64,000 nucleotides of DNA from Alternaria dauci (lineage: Eukaryota; Ascomycota; Dothideomycetes; Pleosporales; Pleosporaceae), in the NCBI RefSeq assembly GCF_042100115.1, contig NC_091280.1, positions 1,426,001-1,490,000 on the forward strand, in the 5' to 3' direction. This document shows, piece by piece, positions 39,501 to 50,400 of the stretch. Each line of letters opens with the position of its first letter. Position 1 is the stretch's first letter. Made by a program: the position numbers and the translations under genes. The notes under the pieces were generated by a model. It searched no databases, had not been told where the DNA came from, and saw only the letters and a program-made list of their open reading frames with translations.

Positions 39501-39673
39501 GGGCGCATGCGGAACAAGTTCTTGGCGAGCAGGGTGTGATACTTCGAGCATGGAGGGTTGGCAGTGATATCATGGGTGAGGCAGAGAAGATAATCAAAGA
39601 TGCAGAGAAGAAATTCAAGCAAGATGAACGAAGAAGTGAAGGTAGCAATGGGAAAACAAGCGAAGGTAGATAG
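36512..39673 (+). CDS. APP1-type phosphatidate phosphatase (DUF2183)
   Basis: A single exon of 1053 aa. The catalytic haloacid-dehalogenase-like motif SDIDDTIKHS (DxDxT, Asp at about 491 and 493) is followed by VSNSPWQLYPVI and by ILVGDSGEADLEVYTD, all characteristic of yeast App1, a Mg-dependent phosphatidate phosphatase at cortical actin patches. The N-terminal 400 residues are basic and charged, including the SLLGYLFPRSRARARLHLSK start. The C-terminal third is Ser/Pro-rich with PPPPPPRRG (about residue 908), a likely SH3-ligand that would link it to endocytic proteins. A UIM-like acidic helix (DPELRAAIAASLRDMD) lies near 685. It is larger than yeast App1 (587 aa), as the disordered tail is longer. 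Confidence 0.9.
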   Translation: MPKSPFRRKPAAHAPSSLLGYLFPRSRARARLHLSKLRHETFPSLKQNAKSRIYKYIVYRQAVRARGKQSIFQRLRGYTRRLSGRSYLEDAARLRRQQIAKRPGNTEVGNRAMSYQESYEAREPGTRRRKLAGYLKAANELRQTYTQQYASNWSSKEAQYDYEDDTPGGFPDAAVVRSGREEMILFPSYARRHIKRKPEAQPGTIQETEGQGRDVRDSAGAGDAEFWKQQWNNYEDDNAVVDVDVRGWIYSPHRGQMSRKQRLFIGLARQLVGVQAPATPATSSGDNSRDTSPQRHGFRERAQLRDAQQDEAIAAKEAEEILRRGEREARAAARGAYSEKPAKDIDDTQLYRTETGSSMRPNNGRTHQLAHSTSKDSMRSEASIQPLQKRGSWNQPSEMSASELAEANARLMARLRHFLAIPMANTPISVFFYNEKISKQRTVYTDAAGHFSMSAALDFVPTHVRILASDKLSATEEVIVTSSQGISVISDIDDTIKHSAIGSGAREIFRNVFIRDLVDLTIDGVREWYNRMAELGVKFHYVSNSPWQLYPVISKYFELAGLPPGSFHLKQYSGMLQGIFEPVAERKKVTLDKIARDFPERNFILVGDSGEADLEVYTDFVLENPGRVVAVFIRDVTTTDSPGFFDPSTGFSPSDRSSSSNQRTSGGSSAASTKARPPSEETDPELRAAIAASLRDMDADNGKRSKSMFPQTNNEQQPNLPARKPSSQSTSQRGSPANLIDLSSDDEVDDSPALSKFNSETQADNERHRSSVASNASVKFAPPPPKKPVALRSPSSESTSSNTLPSSNPRPQPPKPRKTSTAIGQSSPLAQQDSNAEKTSTSAPFRPPVGPKPSVSYQSQASTDQQSYAGMARDKLWSVYSNLPALRSTEEPGSNASSLDVTSVRKGPPPPPPRRGNRDTASSAASYVSSKASSAWQHAPSIPYHTRPQVTSAQTSQPFSTAVPRQGINRTSTGSTLGGAAGEQYGTKKEQLWRQRWAHAEQVLGEQGVILRAWRVGSDIMGEAEKIIKDAEKKFKQDERRSEGSNGKTSEGR

Positions 39674-40296
39674 AACTTGAGTCGGTGGGATGATTGCCCT
39701 GTTAGTGGGAGTGTTGAGACAGTACACATGAACAGGATACTATTCTTCATCCGCATTGAAATCACAGACATGTGACACCCCATTGCTCTACGATCCTTGT
39801 GGCGCCGCAATCTCCTGCCAGAGCTGAGATTAAACTTCGCTTCTCGCCAAGCATTCAATAGTTTCGCGGAAGCCGGAATGGGTGGTACACGGCAGCGCAC
39901 GTGCAGGTAAGAGCCAATTCAGGAGTCGTGATGTCATTCCTTCTACCGGTATCAAAACAAAGCCACCAAGCGCACCTGAGCGGGTACATAGCTGAACGCG
40001 ACCGCGACGCGACTGTTACCTGCGTACGAATTGGACTTTCACTTTTGCTACTTATACCAAATCGACGGGGTTATATTTTTTGCCAAAACAACAGGTCCTG
40101 CAAAATGTATGTAGGCGTAGTTTTCTTCCCAAGCCAAAGTCGCGAATAGGATGGTAAATTGGCGCGTTGTTGTGGTTGATCGTGAGCGCGTTTGAGAAGG
40201 ATTACAGGGCTTTGCGGCAAAGCTCTCAACGCATGACTTTGCGCAGGAGTCACCCATATCAAGTTTGATGATACACGTTTTGAGTCTAGGCTAACT
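39674..40296. other. Intergenic, with possible upstream exon signals
   Basis: About 620 bases. GGCTAACTATGAATACCC then CATAG just after 40290 resembles an intron end, so the next gene may begin in this interval with a short exon I could not place. No other feature is seen. Confidence 0.4.
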
Positions 40297-41041
40297 ATGA
40301 ATACCCACTTGCATAGGCCGTCTAGCAAGGGAAAGCCAACAGATCCTAAGCTTAGGGAAAAAGTGAAGGAGGAAGTAAAAAACGAGACAAACAAGGACGG
40401 TGGTGGAAAGGGACAATGGAGCGCATGGAAGGTAAGTTTGCAGCCACTTGTAATATGGACGCATTGCTTTGTACCTAGACTAATACGACATGTAGGCTAG
40501 CAAGCTATCCAAGGAGTACGAAAAGAAGGGTGGAGGTTATGAAAACGAACCTGGCAGCAAGAACGAGCCGAAAAAGGGAGCCCCACAACAAAAGTCCAAA
40601 GGCAAGAAGAAGGCCGAAGAAAAGGAAGAGAAACAGGAGGAGAAGAAGGAAGAGACAGATGAAGCCAAGGAAGAGTCGTTGAAAGAAGACGACAAAGAAG
40701 AGGCGAAGAAGGAGAATGGTGAGGAGAAGGAAAACAAAGATGGTGAGGAGGAGGGGAAAGAAGAAGAAGAAGAAGAAGAAGAGGCTCCTCCAAGTGCGCA
40801 GAAGCCCAAAGCCAACACCGGCGCAAAAAAGACGGGTGCCAAAGCCGGTGCTAAGAAAGCAGAGAAATCTGCTGAGCCCAAGAAGGCAGCCGCACCGAAG
40901 AAGGCAGCAAAGGAGAGAACAGAGGGGACGAGAAAGTCCACAAGAGTTGCTGGGAAGAGAAAGGCGTATGATGAAGATGACGACGAGGAAGAGGAAGAGG
41001 AGAAGCCGACCAAGGCCAAGGCGAAGAAGAGCAAGTCTTGA
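40297..41041 (+). CDS. Lys/Glu-rich low-complexity protein, unknown function
   Basis: Two exons: 40297-40431 and 40496-41041 (226 aa with this start). The N-terminal part has an ordered-looking motif (GKPTDPKLREKVKEE, QWSAWKASKLSKEYEKKGGG). The rest is runs of Lys, Glu, Asp and Ala with KKAEKSAEPKKAAAPKKAAK and an end rich in KAKAKKSKS, resembling histone-H1-like or nucleolar tails, so a nuclear, chromatin-bound role is a guess. The start is uncertain: a branch-like GCTAAC and CATAG right after this ATG suggest the true first exon may lie upstream. The coding strand is strongly purine-rich. The Ser-rich frame on the other strand is its mirror. Confidence 0.7.
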
Positions 41042-41565
41042 TTACGCAGCGCGCATCTCCATCGGTGTTGTAGTCACACGCGCAAGTCTTTGATAGTTGC
41101 TGAGACAGCTATGCCTTCTTCCACGCACATGACATTGTTCGTGAGCAAGGTGGAGGACCCAATGGGTATAATCGGTAGTTGGTTCAATTTATTCCCGAGA
41201 TGTTCGTAGTGGATGAGGTCTGCGTTTCGGTTCTAGCTTCTCTATGCAGTCTTTTGTCATTGTCCCTACTAAGCTTACTCGCAGCTATCTGACCGGAAAA
41301 TGCAAGCCCGACGAGATGATCCGCACCGATGAGACTAATATCAACCTCACCACACGTTACGCCCTGGCCCCACTGGACAACGTGGCTGCAGATCGCCAAG
41401 ATCTCACACCGATGATGTTGCTGATGCCGAGCTCGAAATGGTCGGACTCTCCGAACAAGTCACGATGCCTTCGGAACCACATTTTCCGCCAGGCAAGCGC
41501 ACCCCGATCCTGCAGTTGAAACTTGGGGTCAGCGCTCTTGCTCATGCATGTTAGGCCTATCCTTC
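41042..41565. other. Convergent 3' ends, no gene seen
   Basis: About 520 bases between the Lys/Glu-rich protein and the acetyltransferase. Contains 3'UTRs only, as far as I can see. Confidence 0.5.
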
Positions 41566-42406
41566 TCACCAGAGCTCAAACCCAGCCGTACACATAGTGT
41601 CCTGTTGCACTCTAGGCGCCGTCGTCAAGGGCGTGTAACGGACGTAATCCCGTTCCTGAAATCCGGCTTTCGAGACCACCGTGGCACCACAAGGCGTCGC
41701 GGATACTCCCTAGATCCTATTAACCGAGCAGCCCTCTCTTTGATTCAGCCGCACATACCAACATGGCATCGTCGAGGTCTGCTAGTTGGGTACAAAAGCT
41801 CACTAGCCTTCGTGCATGACCCCTTCGCCAATAACAAGGTGCTACTGCCAAAGTGCAGAGACGCATTCTACCTTCAAGATGCCTATTGTTTCGCTGTCAG
41901 CAATATCCGTTGGCATGTCTCGGTCATGCATACCTGAGCTTCGCTTGACGCGTGACTGCATCGTAAATGTTCACAGCTTCGATGCTTTGATCTCTTTCGA
42001 GGTCGTGAGCACCTAGCCGCTCATTGAGGTCAGCCAGCATGTCTGGAGGCTGGAACTTGTGGATGTATGCAGATTCGCGCTTAAGCTGAACACTGCATAC
42101 TCCTACAATGCCTCTTCGTCGCAGCGCCATCGCCTTGAAAGATTCGCGTATCGCGTCGTAGACATGCTCAGACTCGTCTTCGTCGAGAACGTCTTCGGCA
42201 ACGAGTACCACGCATGCAGGATCTCTCATGGCTTTCTTGTACTGAACAAAGTACGAAGCTATCGTGTCCAAAGGGAACTTTTGGTAATGGATACGCTGGA
42301 ATTTGAACGTGGGTGACGAAAAAAACGCGGCAGCCGCAACAATTGAAATGCGATCCAAGTCATCTGGTGTAGCTAGGCGTACGCCTTGTACAGATGGGAA
42401 CAACAT
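41566..42406 (-). CDS. GNAT-family N-acetyltransferase
   Basis: Three exons: 42406-41934, 41882-41759, 41709-41566 (246 aa). The N-terminus VRLATPDDLDRISIVAAAAF is a typical GNAT start. The acetyl-CoA motif A is split by introns: RMRLCTLAVAPCYWRRGHAR contains V-A-P then RRGHA, matching the Q/RxxGxG/A loop, followed by a helix and the motif B end SKAGFQERDYVRY. The middle (residues 60-150) is longer than in minimal GNATs and charged. This architecture is common in fungal GNATs of unknown acceptor. All splice phases agree and both introns have GTATG donors. Substrate could be a small amine or amino acid; sequence does not say. Confidence 0.82.
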
Positions 42407-43140
42407 TGCTACGCCCTACTGATAGTAAAGCAATGTAGTATTCAGTTCCAAGGTACATGGCAGAATCTAATCTTGCAGCTCGTTTAAAGCAGTGCAGTAC
42501 CGCGCCGAAGCATGCTTACTCCGCCCGAGGAGTGAAAGAAGACGACCCAAGGTTTCTTTGACGGCCGTAAGCTTGCTCGCCCTGTCATTACACCTAGGGG
42601 TGCATGAATCAAGTTGAGACATTGAAGCCGGATTGGTAGTTTACTTGGGGTTGGGTTTTGGCGATTGGATGGGACAAAACTCCGTTGATGGATAGACAGG
42701 CTTGCCGTCTCGCAAGCGATTTTCCTGATGGAACCTTGGAAGAATCTCGACAAGGACGGACGGGGGCGGACTTGGTTGGCGCAACAACAACCACAGCAAC
42801 AGCAGCAGCAGCAGCAACAACGTCAAAGGTGCAATAAAGTTTGACAAGCACCGGAATAATGGATAACGAGCTGCTTAGCTGCGGGAGCAAGACAAGAGTC
42901 GTGTCTTTGTTCGGTACGCGAGGCAGGTTTGCGGGGAGATGCAGCCCTAACGGAAGCTAAGACATGCATGGCACCGACATAATGAACCAGTGTGGTTCTC
43001 GACCTGCCTTTGGTGCCTCCTCGAGCCTTCCTACCATCGAACTCGAAAAGCAACGATCTACCGTGTCGTCGGCTTTGCTCTACGGCCCAGGCCGCCATCG
43101 TCTCCCTGCTACACGGATCTTGCCCGTTGCCTCTAAGCGA
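42407..43140. other. Divergent promoter between acetyltransferase and Zn2Cys6 regulator
   Basis: The frame of the regulator stays open upstream of the chosen start to an ATG at 42964, adding 59 residues of unremarkable sequence. The region also contains a CAA/CAG microsatellite. Confidence 0.45.
42781..42821 (+). repeat. Imperfect CAA/CAG trinucleotide repeat
   Basis: A run of CAA and CAG triplets, with five CAG in a row, in the leader of the regulator gene. It is not in a supported reading frame. Confidence 0.7.
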
Positions 43141-45777
43141 ATGAGCGACACGCACCCTCGCGACACGTCCTCTGAAGTTGTACGCAGTCAGCCGCAGCCC
43201 TCCATGTCTACCACCAGTTCGCAGTACAGGAATGCCGCCCAAACTCCCTCGCACTACCAGGACTTCCCCACCAGCAACCACGACCCGTTGTATGGCTTAG
43301 CATCGTGGCAGCAGCACCATAACCATAACCATAACCCTCCCAGTCACGACTCGTATGCTGCCGGCCCGTCAACGGCGCAATTCCTACATTACCCTCCGGT
43401 CGGAGTCGACTCCGCTGGTTCGCTCCCACAGTCTGCGCCAACTGCCTGGGCTGGTTACGTCAGACAAGCCCCTCTGGAGTGGCAGCATGCTGGACCAGAG
43501 CAGCATTACACGGCGCGCTCAACCGTCCCCTATTGCGATGCAGAGGGGACCGCGTCCGTGCCGCATCAACTTCCCACTGTTTCGCGGCACTATCAGCACC
43601 AGCACCAGCACCAGCAACACCCCTATCAGCACCAGCCAGCGCTAACTCTAGGCCATGCATTGCCCCTGGCCTCCCCTCAGGACCATGCGTTTCGCAGTAC
43701 CGAACGCTTTCACGAGCTGCCCATTTCGTCAGTAAGTGCACACAAGCAATGTTGTGCCCTGCACTGGGTCCGCGACTAAGTCTCCCAGGAGTCCCCCGCC
43801 AATACGGTAGACCCACCGTACTCGAATCATGCTCAGAAGCTACCTCCAGTCCCACAGCTATCGCATTCACAACCGCAGCCTGTTCTGTTGCACGCAAACA
43901 ATGCGCCACAGGTGCCATTGCATCAAGACGTCTCCTGGGAAGCGCCCCAGCAGTACTCGGGTCATGCTAGCGATGTTGTCAACACCAAAACTCCAGACAC
44001 GAGAGATCATGGCTCATCTACGATTCCCTGGCCCATAGTCGGCTCCGTGGAAGCTTCCAATGTGCCCACTGTCTATGACACGCCTCAAGGCATACGTCGA
44101 GACTGGAATGTCGCCGACGCACCGCCTGATCAGGAACTTTACGCACAGCATCACGTCTCCGTCGAGCATGTCAATCGGCCAACCCAGTTACTAGCTCAGC
44201 ATAGGCCAACACTAAAGAAGAAAGCAGCCAAGGTTCCCTCGTCGTTCGTTGAGCGACAGGAGAAGCTGAAGGTGTCCAAGCGAAAAGGCCCTCTCCAGGA
44301 AAGGCAAAGGGAGAAGACCCATACTATGCGCAAGACCAAGCGTATATGCGTCCGTTGTAGATTCTACAAATCTGGAGTATGCACATTCCCCACTGGAACG
44401 AACGCAGGACTAACAGACGTAGTGTGACGAAGGAGACCCGTGCGAAAAGTGCGACAAGATCACAGGTCATGCAAGGTCATTTCGCGAGCCGTGTTACAGA
44501 GAGCATCTCGAAGATGCAAGTCTCATACGTCGGTGTAAGTCATCGCTGTGTATCTTGCTTGAAGCATTCTCACCGCTGAACAGGCAACGGGCGTGAGCAC
44601 CAAGAGGAAGCCGAGTTCCTCGGTTACGACTGGATACACAACAGCCAGCTCTACGAAATGGAAATTATCTGGAATCTCCCCGGCTACGGTCCCATACCCA
44701 ACGCACAGCCTTTGCGCATCGCCTTTCGACCATACAGCCCGACACGCGGCCCACTCGATGTAGCGACATCTGTCTGGTCAAACAGAGATGGACAAGTGCC
44801 ATCAGTCGAGCAGCCGGCATACGCCATATACGATACCGCGAATCTTGTCCTGGCCTACGAACGCTACTTCTCCAGCCTCCAACCTGCAATTGAAGAGTGG
44901 ATCTTTGCTCGCATTCGGCAGGACGAAGTCGCCTACCATACCTACCAGGAAGTGGTACGCATGCGGAGGGTAACTGGAAGTAAAGCCCTGGACCTAGCAA
45001 TGCGACTACAGTGTCTCTCGGTTGTCTCACAAGGGTATGGCTCGGTCTTCACGGAAAATATACCTGGTATACGCGAGTATGACTATCGTAGACTTGGCCG
45101 TAGCGACTATGAAGCATACGACCGAAACTCATGCGATCGCCCACTCCCAGGCGCCATAACCCACCAAATGGACGTCGCGGCAGTCAAGTATCTCCGAAAA
45201 TTGGAAAAGCTTTTCGTCAAGGAGCTAGCGACGTTGATTTTCAAGCCTAGAATCAAGCCTTGGTACGAACTTTTCCTGGCATTCTACGTCATTTTCTGGA
45301 ACCTCGAGTACATCCACCACGGTGCGCAAGACTACATCAAGTCGAAGAATGGGACAGTAAGTTTGGCGAGCTTGTTGTACACACTATGCTTTTTCTGACG
45401 CCACTAGTTGATCGAGAACCAGGTCAGCAGCGTAGTGACGACTCAGATCAAAAAGTGGGAATTCGCTTTCCCAGTCCTGCTCTATCACTGGCGGTGCATT
45501 CTCCGCGGCTACTCGCCCTTCAAGTTAGCACGCGACAATCCGGAGGAACTCCGGGAGCGAGGTCATATTGATGCAGAAGGCTTCGCATATGTCACACTCA
45601 TTGCGAATCTATTTGACCGAAATAAGCCCGGTACGTTGGTACTGTAGATCCGCTACTGCAAGTCATATGTTAACCAGCACAGATCGCTTCCAGCCGCCGC
45701 TTACCGGGTTTGCCGCAACGCACTGGTCCACTTCAAGTGAATGGATCGTAAAGCTTTTCAAGGAAGCTGGAGCGTAA
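43141..45777 (+). CDS. Zn(II)2Cys6 transcription factor
   Basis: Six exons: 43141-43731, 43789-44376, 44423-44534, 44584-45356, 45408-45630, 45683-45777 (793 aa). The binuclear zinc cluster is formed across the exon 2/3 junction: ICVRCRFYKSGCDEGDPCEK with a further Cys in REPCYREH. A basic stretch (KRKGPLQERQREKTHTMRK) precedes it. The N-terminal 400 residues are disordered, rich in His, Gln, Pro and Ser (HHNHNHNPP, QHQHQHQQHPYQHQ). The C-terminal 380 residues are mostly helical and lack the usual fungal_trans signature. It is a nuclear DNA-binding regulator; target genes are unknown. An ATG at 42964 is an alternative start. Confidence 0.85.
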
Positions 45778-46124
45778 TGTTTCGCTTGTGTCATGTTGCT
45801 CCATTATGTTTTTTGATACCCAGTCATGAGAAATGGCTATCGCGAGTCATTTTCTAGCTTCTTATATACGAGTTACAGTTTTGTGGAGCGAGGCGTAAAA
45901 CAAATCTGATGAATATCTGAGTATGTCTACCGTCGGTCTAATTAACCAAAAGAAAAAAATAGTTCCGATAGGCGAGGTTGTGGATCCAAAAATAGGACTA
46001 CACAAGCCCTCACATCATAGTCTCAAGATGCGCGCCAAATCGACGATGTCGTTGCAACTGCCATTAAGCTTGCTGGGATGTTCCGGGTAAGATTGCTTCC
46101 TGGAGTTAGTTGTCGCAGCAGTAC
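45778..46124. other. Convergent 3' ends, no gene seen
   Basis: About 350 AT-richer bases between the regulator and the dioxygenase stop codons. Confidence 0.5.
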
Positions 46125-47407
46125 CTAGCCGTGGCTTTCGCGGCCGCTGATGCTGCGCCATGGGTCCGTGTCAAAGACAGGGAGGCTCTGAGGTCTGCCG
46201 GGAGTGAACGGGTCGTCAAAATTGTTACGGCAGCTAGCCGGCTTCTCCCAAGCATTTGTGGAGTCGCGGAGGAACATGCGTAAAAGGTGCCGGGTACTAG
46301 CCTGGCCATCGAGGCCGCGGTACTCTGCACGGGCATGCAAGACAGACAGGTTATGGAGGAATTGGATATCGCCCTGCTTCCGGTCGACCCTAGTGCAGAA
46401 GCGCCTAGCTAGCTCTTCAACTGCGTGCATTGCATGCAGCTGCTTCCGGGTAACCTTTGGCATGCTAGGGTCACGCGGGATGGTATCAGTACCAAGAAGT
46501 GGAGCCTTGACTAGCTGGCACATGGGTTTGCCCTTGGAGAAAAAGAGGGTAGGTCCTAATTCGAGGTAAGGCGCTCCATCCCTGAAGTAAATTAGCACTA
46601 TCTCTCTTAACACCTGATACGACAAAGCCATGCTTACTTTTGTTTTAGCTCAAAAGGCCAGTTTGGCTCCGCCATCGTCTCCAAAACTTCTGGGTCCTTT
46701 TCGAGAAGCTCATTGTAAATTCTGGAGAAGCTCGCAACGAACTGTTCACCACCAGCATTGGGTCCGCCGTCGTTGCGAACATATAGGGCGATGACATCGC
46801 CAGAGAAGCGGTCGCTGTGGAAATCCATGGCGGCGGTGATCTTGGAGCCTGCAAGACCAATGTTTTTGCAGTCTTCTGGAATCGTTTTCTTGGTGGCATC
46901 GAGAACATGACTCAGCGTTTGATTGGCATAAGAATCTGTTGCTCGTTCTGGGCATACGTAGGAGCATATGCCCGCAAAAGCAATAACGGCCTCTTCGTCA
47001 TTGAGGTAAGCACTATCCAGACCGCGGAGGACAACCACATTTTTACCGTGGTGAATCTCTTTGCTGATCGACGAGAGCTTGCTAGCCAGTTCTGGGTTGC
47101 CGAGATCAAAACTTTTCTGGTTTATCTTCGTCCGCGGAAGGCGGGAGACTGGAGGCGTACATCAGTAGTCGCTCATGATGATTAATGAGTACGACTTACG
47201 CTTGTACTTGATTATGGCGGCCCTGATATCCCGGATTTCGTGGTCGTCAAGTTTGACCACATACTCGGCTGGATTCAGCTCCCTCTCTTGCCATACCATG
47301 GGTCCTATCACTGCTGGGGCGAGTTTATCGGGAGAACTGAATATGGACGAAGAGTTGCTGTGTAGACTCTCGAAAGAGGACCTCGTACTGAGTGTGGGAG
47401 ACGACAT
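46125..47407 (-). CDS. TauD/TfdA-type Fe(II)/2-oxoglutarate dioxygenase
   Basis: Three exons: 47407-47200, 47148-46638, 46581-46125 (391 aa). The metal site is the HxD of DFHSDRFSGDVIALYV and a distal His in LHNLSVLHARAEYRG, which is followed by the Arg-containing segment (RHLLRMFLRD) that usually holds the 2-oxoglutarate carboxylate. This is the clavaminate-synthase-like fold (TauD family). The N-terminus is Ser-rich without a signal peptide, then NPAEYVVKLDDHEIRDIRAA, a common fungal TauD opening. It would hydroxylate or oxidatively cleave a small substrate in the cytosol; taurine use cannot be assumed. The second intron's end (GTGCTAATTTACTTCAG) has a clear branch site. Confidence 0.88.
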
Positions 47408-50400
47408 GTTTGACTGGTCGGCTACTGTAAACGTTAAGTGAAGTTCGTATGAGATATCCTATTGTTCGTATCGGTCTTGTGTAGATGTAGTTGTAATGTT
47501 GTGACTCAGGAATGAGCCTGAGGATGGCGTTCTTATATCACATTTTCGGTGAATGGGGTTCGTTTGGACATGTCCATCGCGTAATCGCACGCCGCAGTTG
47601 TCACAATGTGTGAATTTAGAGCTGACGGAGCCGCACATGCTAACGAGAGACTGACATTGAACTTTAGTCGCCGGATTATGGGAACAGGGCCGAAAACTAG
47701 TCCCGCTATCCTTGGCATTTGCAGTGGGTGGGTGACTATGTACATATGTGTATCCTGCCCATCTTATTGTGAGTCGTCACCTGATGCCATCTGCGCTACT
47801 AATGCCTGCCAGTCAGCCGCCGTTGCAGTGGGAGAATCTTCACTGAACCACCCTACAACTCGGATCTACACACTCACAGGGAACATGGCGGAACGCATCG
47901 AAGCTTTGCCACACGGGCAAAATTGGGTCTTCGGCCTCCACCAACTTCCCCACCGCAATGATCGGACTTGCTTACTGGCAGGACCTTCCTCGGGAGAATC
48001 ATGTGGCACCATCATTGCCACAGCATCCACTGCAAGGATCGTACTCATAGCTCGCGTAGTCATGCCGGTGGCAGAAAGCGATGCGATGCGAAGATCCGCT
48101 GGAACGTGGCTTCTGAAATCTGTAGACATTCGTGCAGCACATGGAAACTTCGATGCGTGCATGCGATCCTTGAAGAAACCCGGCCGATTAAGAGCAGGCA
48201 GTTCCTTATTTGCATCAGCCCTATGCCATGAGTCTAACCGTTGTTAGGCAAAATGAGCAGTTACTATTCGCCCAGCTCCTGCATATGCAAGTGGGTTGAA
48301 ATGGGCAGGCCTGATATCTTCATCAGATCATGTCTCCATCCACCACTCGCGCCATTGTCAGCATGTGATCGAATTCACCAATGTCCGATCTGAGACCAAT
48401 CTTGCGATCTGCGAAGGTGATGGCAGGGGTTGCATGTACCTCAGCATTGAGCCTTGGTCCTTCGCCGTACTTGAAGAACAGCCCATAATCCAACATATCG
48501 ACTGCCATACATAACAGCGAATACGGCTCACCGGAATATCTCTGCGATGAGACGGTACGATCGTGTGCTGTGCTGCTGAGGCAACACGGGGAGCGGTGGC
48601 CCGGGTCACGCTGCAGCTCCAATGCAGAACGCCTCGCAACCGCCCATCTGCAACCACGTTGAGCTGCGCAATGCTCAGGGTCTACCCGCATATGCGCTTT
48701 ATTGGCCAGGCAGGTTAGAAACGCACTGCCGCGTTTTCAGCTTACGAGTGTGATCTTTTACCATTGGTGTATCCCGGCTCTCACAATGTCTGCACCCCTC
48801 CTCCTTTATATGCCAACAGATCCTAGTGTCGCATCTGTTGGGCCCAGGGTTGCAGTAGTCGAATTTTGAGGGATACGGCCTACATGTAGCAAACATTTCG
48901 GGCGATCGCGCCCTGACCTGTATGCCTTTGATCGATCGAACGATGCATCTGCTTGCTCACTTTCAAGGCATTCTACGTTTCCTGGCCGCTATGGTTTGCG
49001 ATTACTGGGAAACTCATGTGTAGTGGAAGGTACTCCCGCATCGAGATCTAGCTCACCGCCAAACGCGAATAGACTTTACCTGATAGGAATATGACACATC
49101 CACTGCCGGGCCGTTCGCGTGTCACACGCATGTACTCAAGAGCTAGAGCGCTTGGAGAAGGGCGTACTGCACTGTGCATGACTAGGGCCTCATCTTGACG
49201 GTAGCCTCATGACATGCCTTAGTAAGGACATTTCAACCGCGTATCAGTTGAGGGCCGTATATTGTAGGGTGGATCAGCTGATCCACTGGATCCTTCGTAA
49301 TGGGCATAGTTACTGCATTTACGTGCAGGCAGTCGGCCCATCGTATGTTGGGGAAACACACCACTTATAGCGCCTGGCTCGGTTCCAAGTAGGGCATGGT
49401 TCTTCGTACTCAGCATTTAGGCGTATTCCAAACGTCTTCGCTTGCCAAAACGTTCAAATCGGCCTGGCTCGGCTCCAACAGTTCCCGGGGATGCGGCAAA
49501 TCGCATACTCTCAGTTTAGAGACGTACGCCCAGAATTACACACGTGGGTCGTTGTGGAGTCGGATCAATATCTGCATCGGGATGCGTGTTTACCCATGTG
49601 GCAATTTCACCCTGTATTCGCATGTGGCTGTCATGCCCCCGACAGACGGGGTAGCATAAACGTCGGCTCAGCATTGGTAGTGCTCTAGACCTGGCTGTCG
49701 TTGGAATGAGCACATAACCTTCAGATACTATATTGATCGCTCACTGAAGGAAGTTTGGATTGGTGAGAGCCTGCCCGCAACGTCAGCTGAGCTGAGTGTG
49801 CTCGACGTCCTAGATGAAATTTTAGGCGCGATGGTTTTATGTACCATTCCCCTGAGTGTACTGCAATAAATGCGAGCTCCACGGGTTTACTGAAAAATTG
49901 CGGCACAGGCTCGAGAGGAAGTTCGCCCCAGCCTTACTAGCGTGTAGTCGGTGAAGTAGAGTATACTTGCGCGCTTACAATGTGGCGCATACGTCGGGCA
50001 AGCTCGCCCAGTCTCGAAACCGTATCTCTCGGCAGTGCGAATGCGCGTGGGCGGCCGCGAGCGCTGCCGTGTTATGCATTGCTCTTCCACGCCTTCACCA
50101 TAGCCACCCACGAGACGCCCTGGCCCGTGACGGACGAAAGAAGTATTCTTCTCGTCAAACGAGTGTATCTCGCACACGAGTTGGTACGATTTTCAGGGCA
50201 TGTGGCGTTCAATATATCAGCCCCAAATGCCGAGCTGACACCTATTTCCTTTTAGCCTGCACACGCCCCTATGTCCAGAGCACAGCCGAAGACGTCTGTA
50301 CATGAGGAGCAGCAGCTTTGGTCGCGGAAGTAAATCGTTGGTGCTCGTGGATGCGGGAGATCTTACCGAACCTAGTGGACGAGCACCCGTAGGGACAGGA

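Noticed and set aside
40537..41034. Ser/Phe-rich open frame on the minus strand
   Set aside because: Mirror of the Lys/Glu-rich coding exon (GAA/GAG/AAG read backwards as TTC/CTC/CTT).
47606..48247. 213-codon open frame on the plus strand
   Set aside because: No domain. The opposite strand carries better, though still weak, intron signals.
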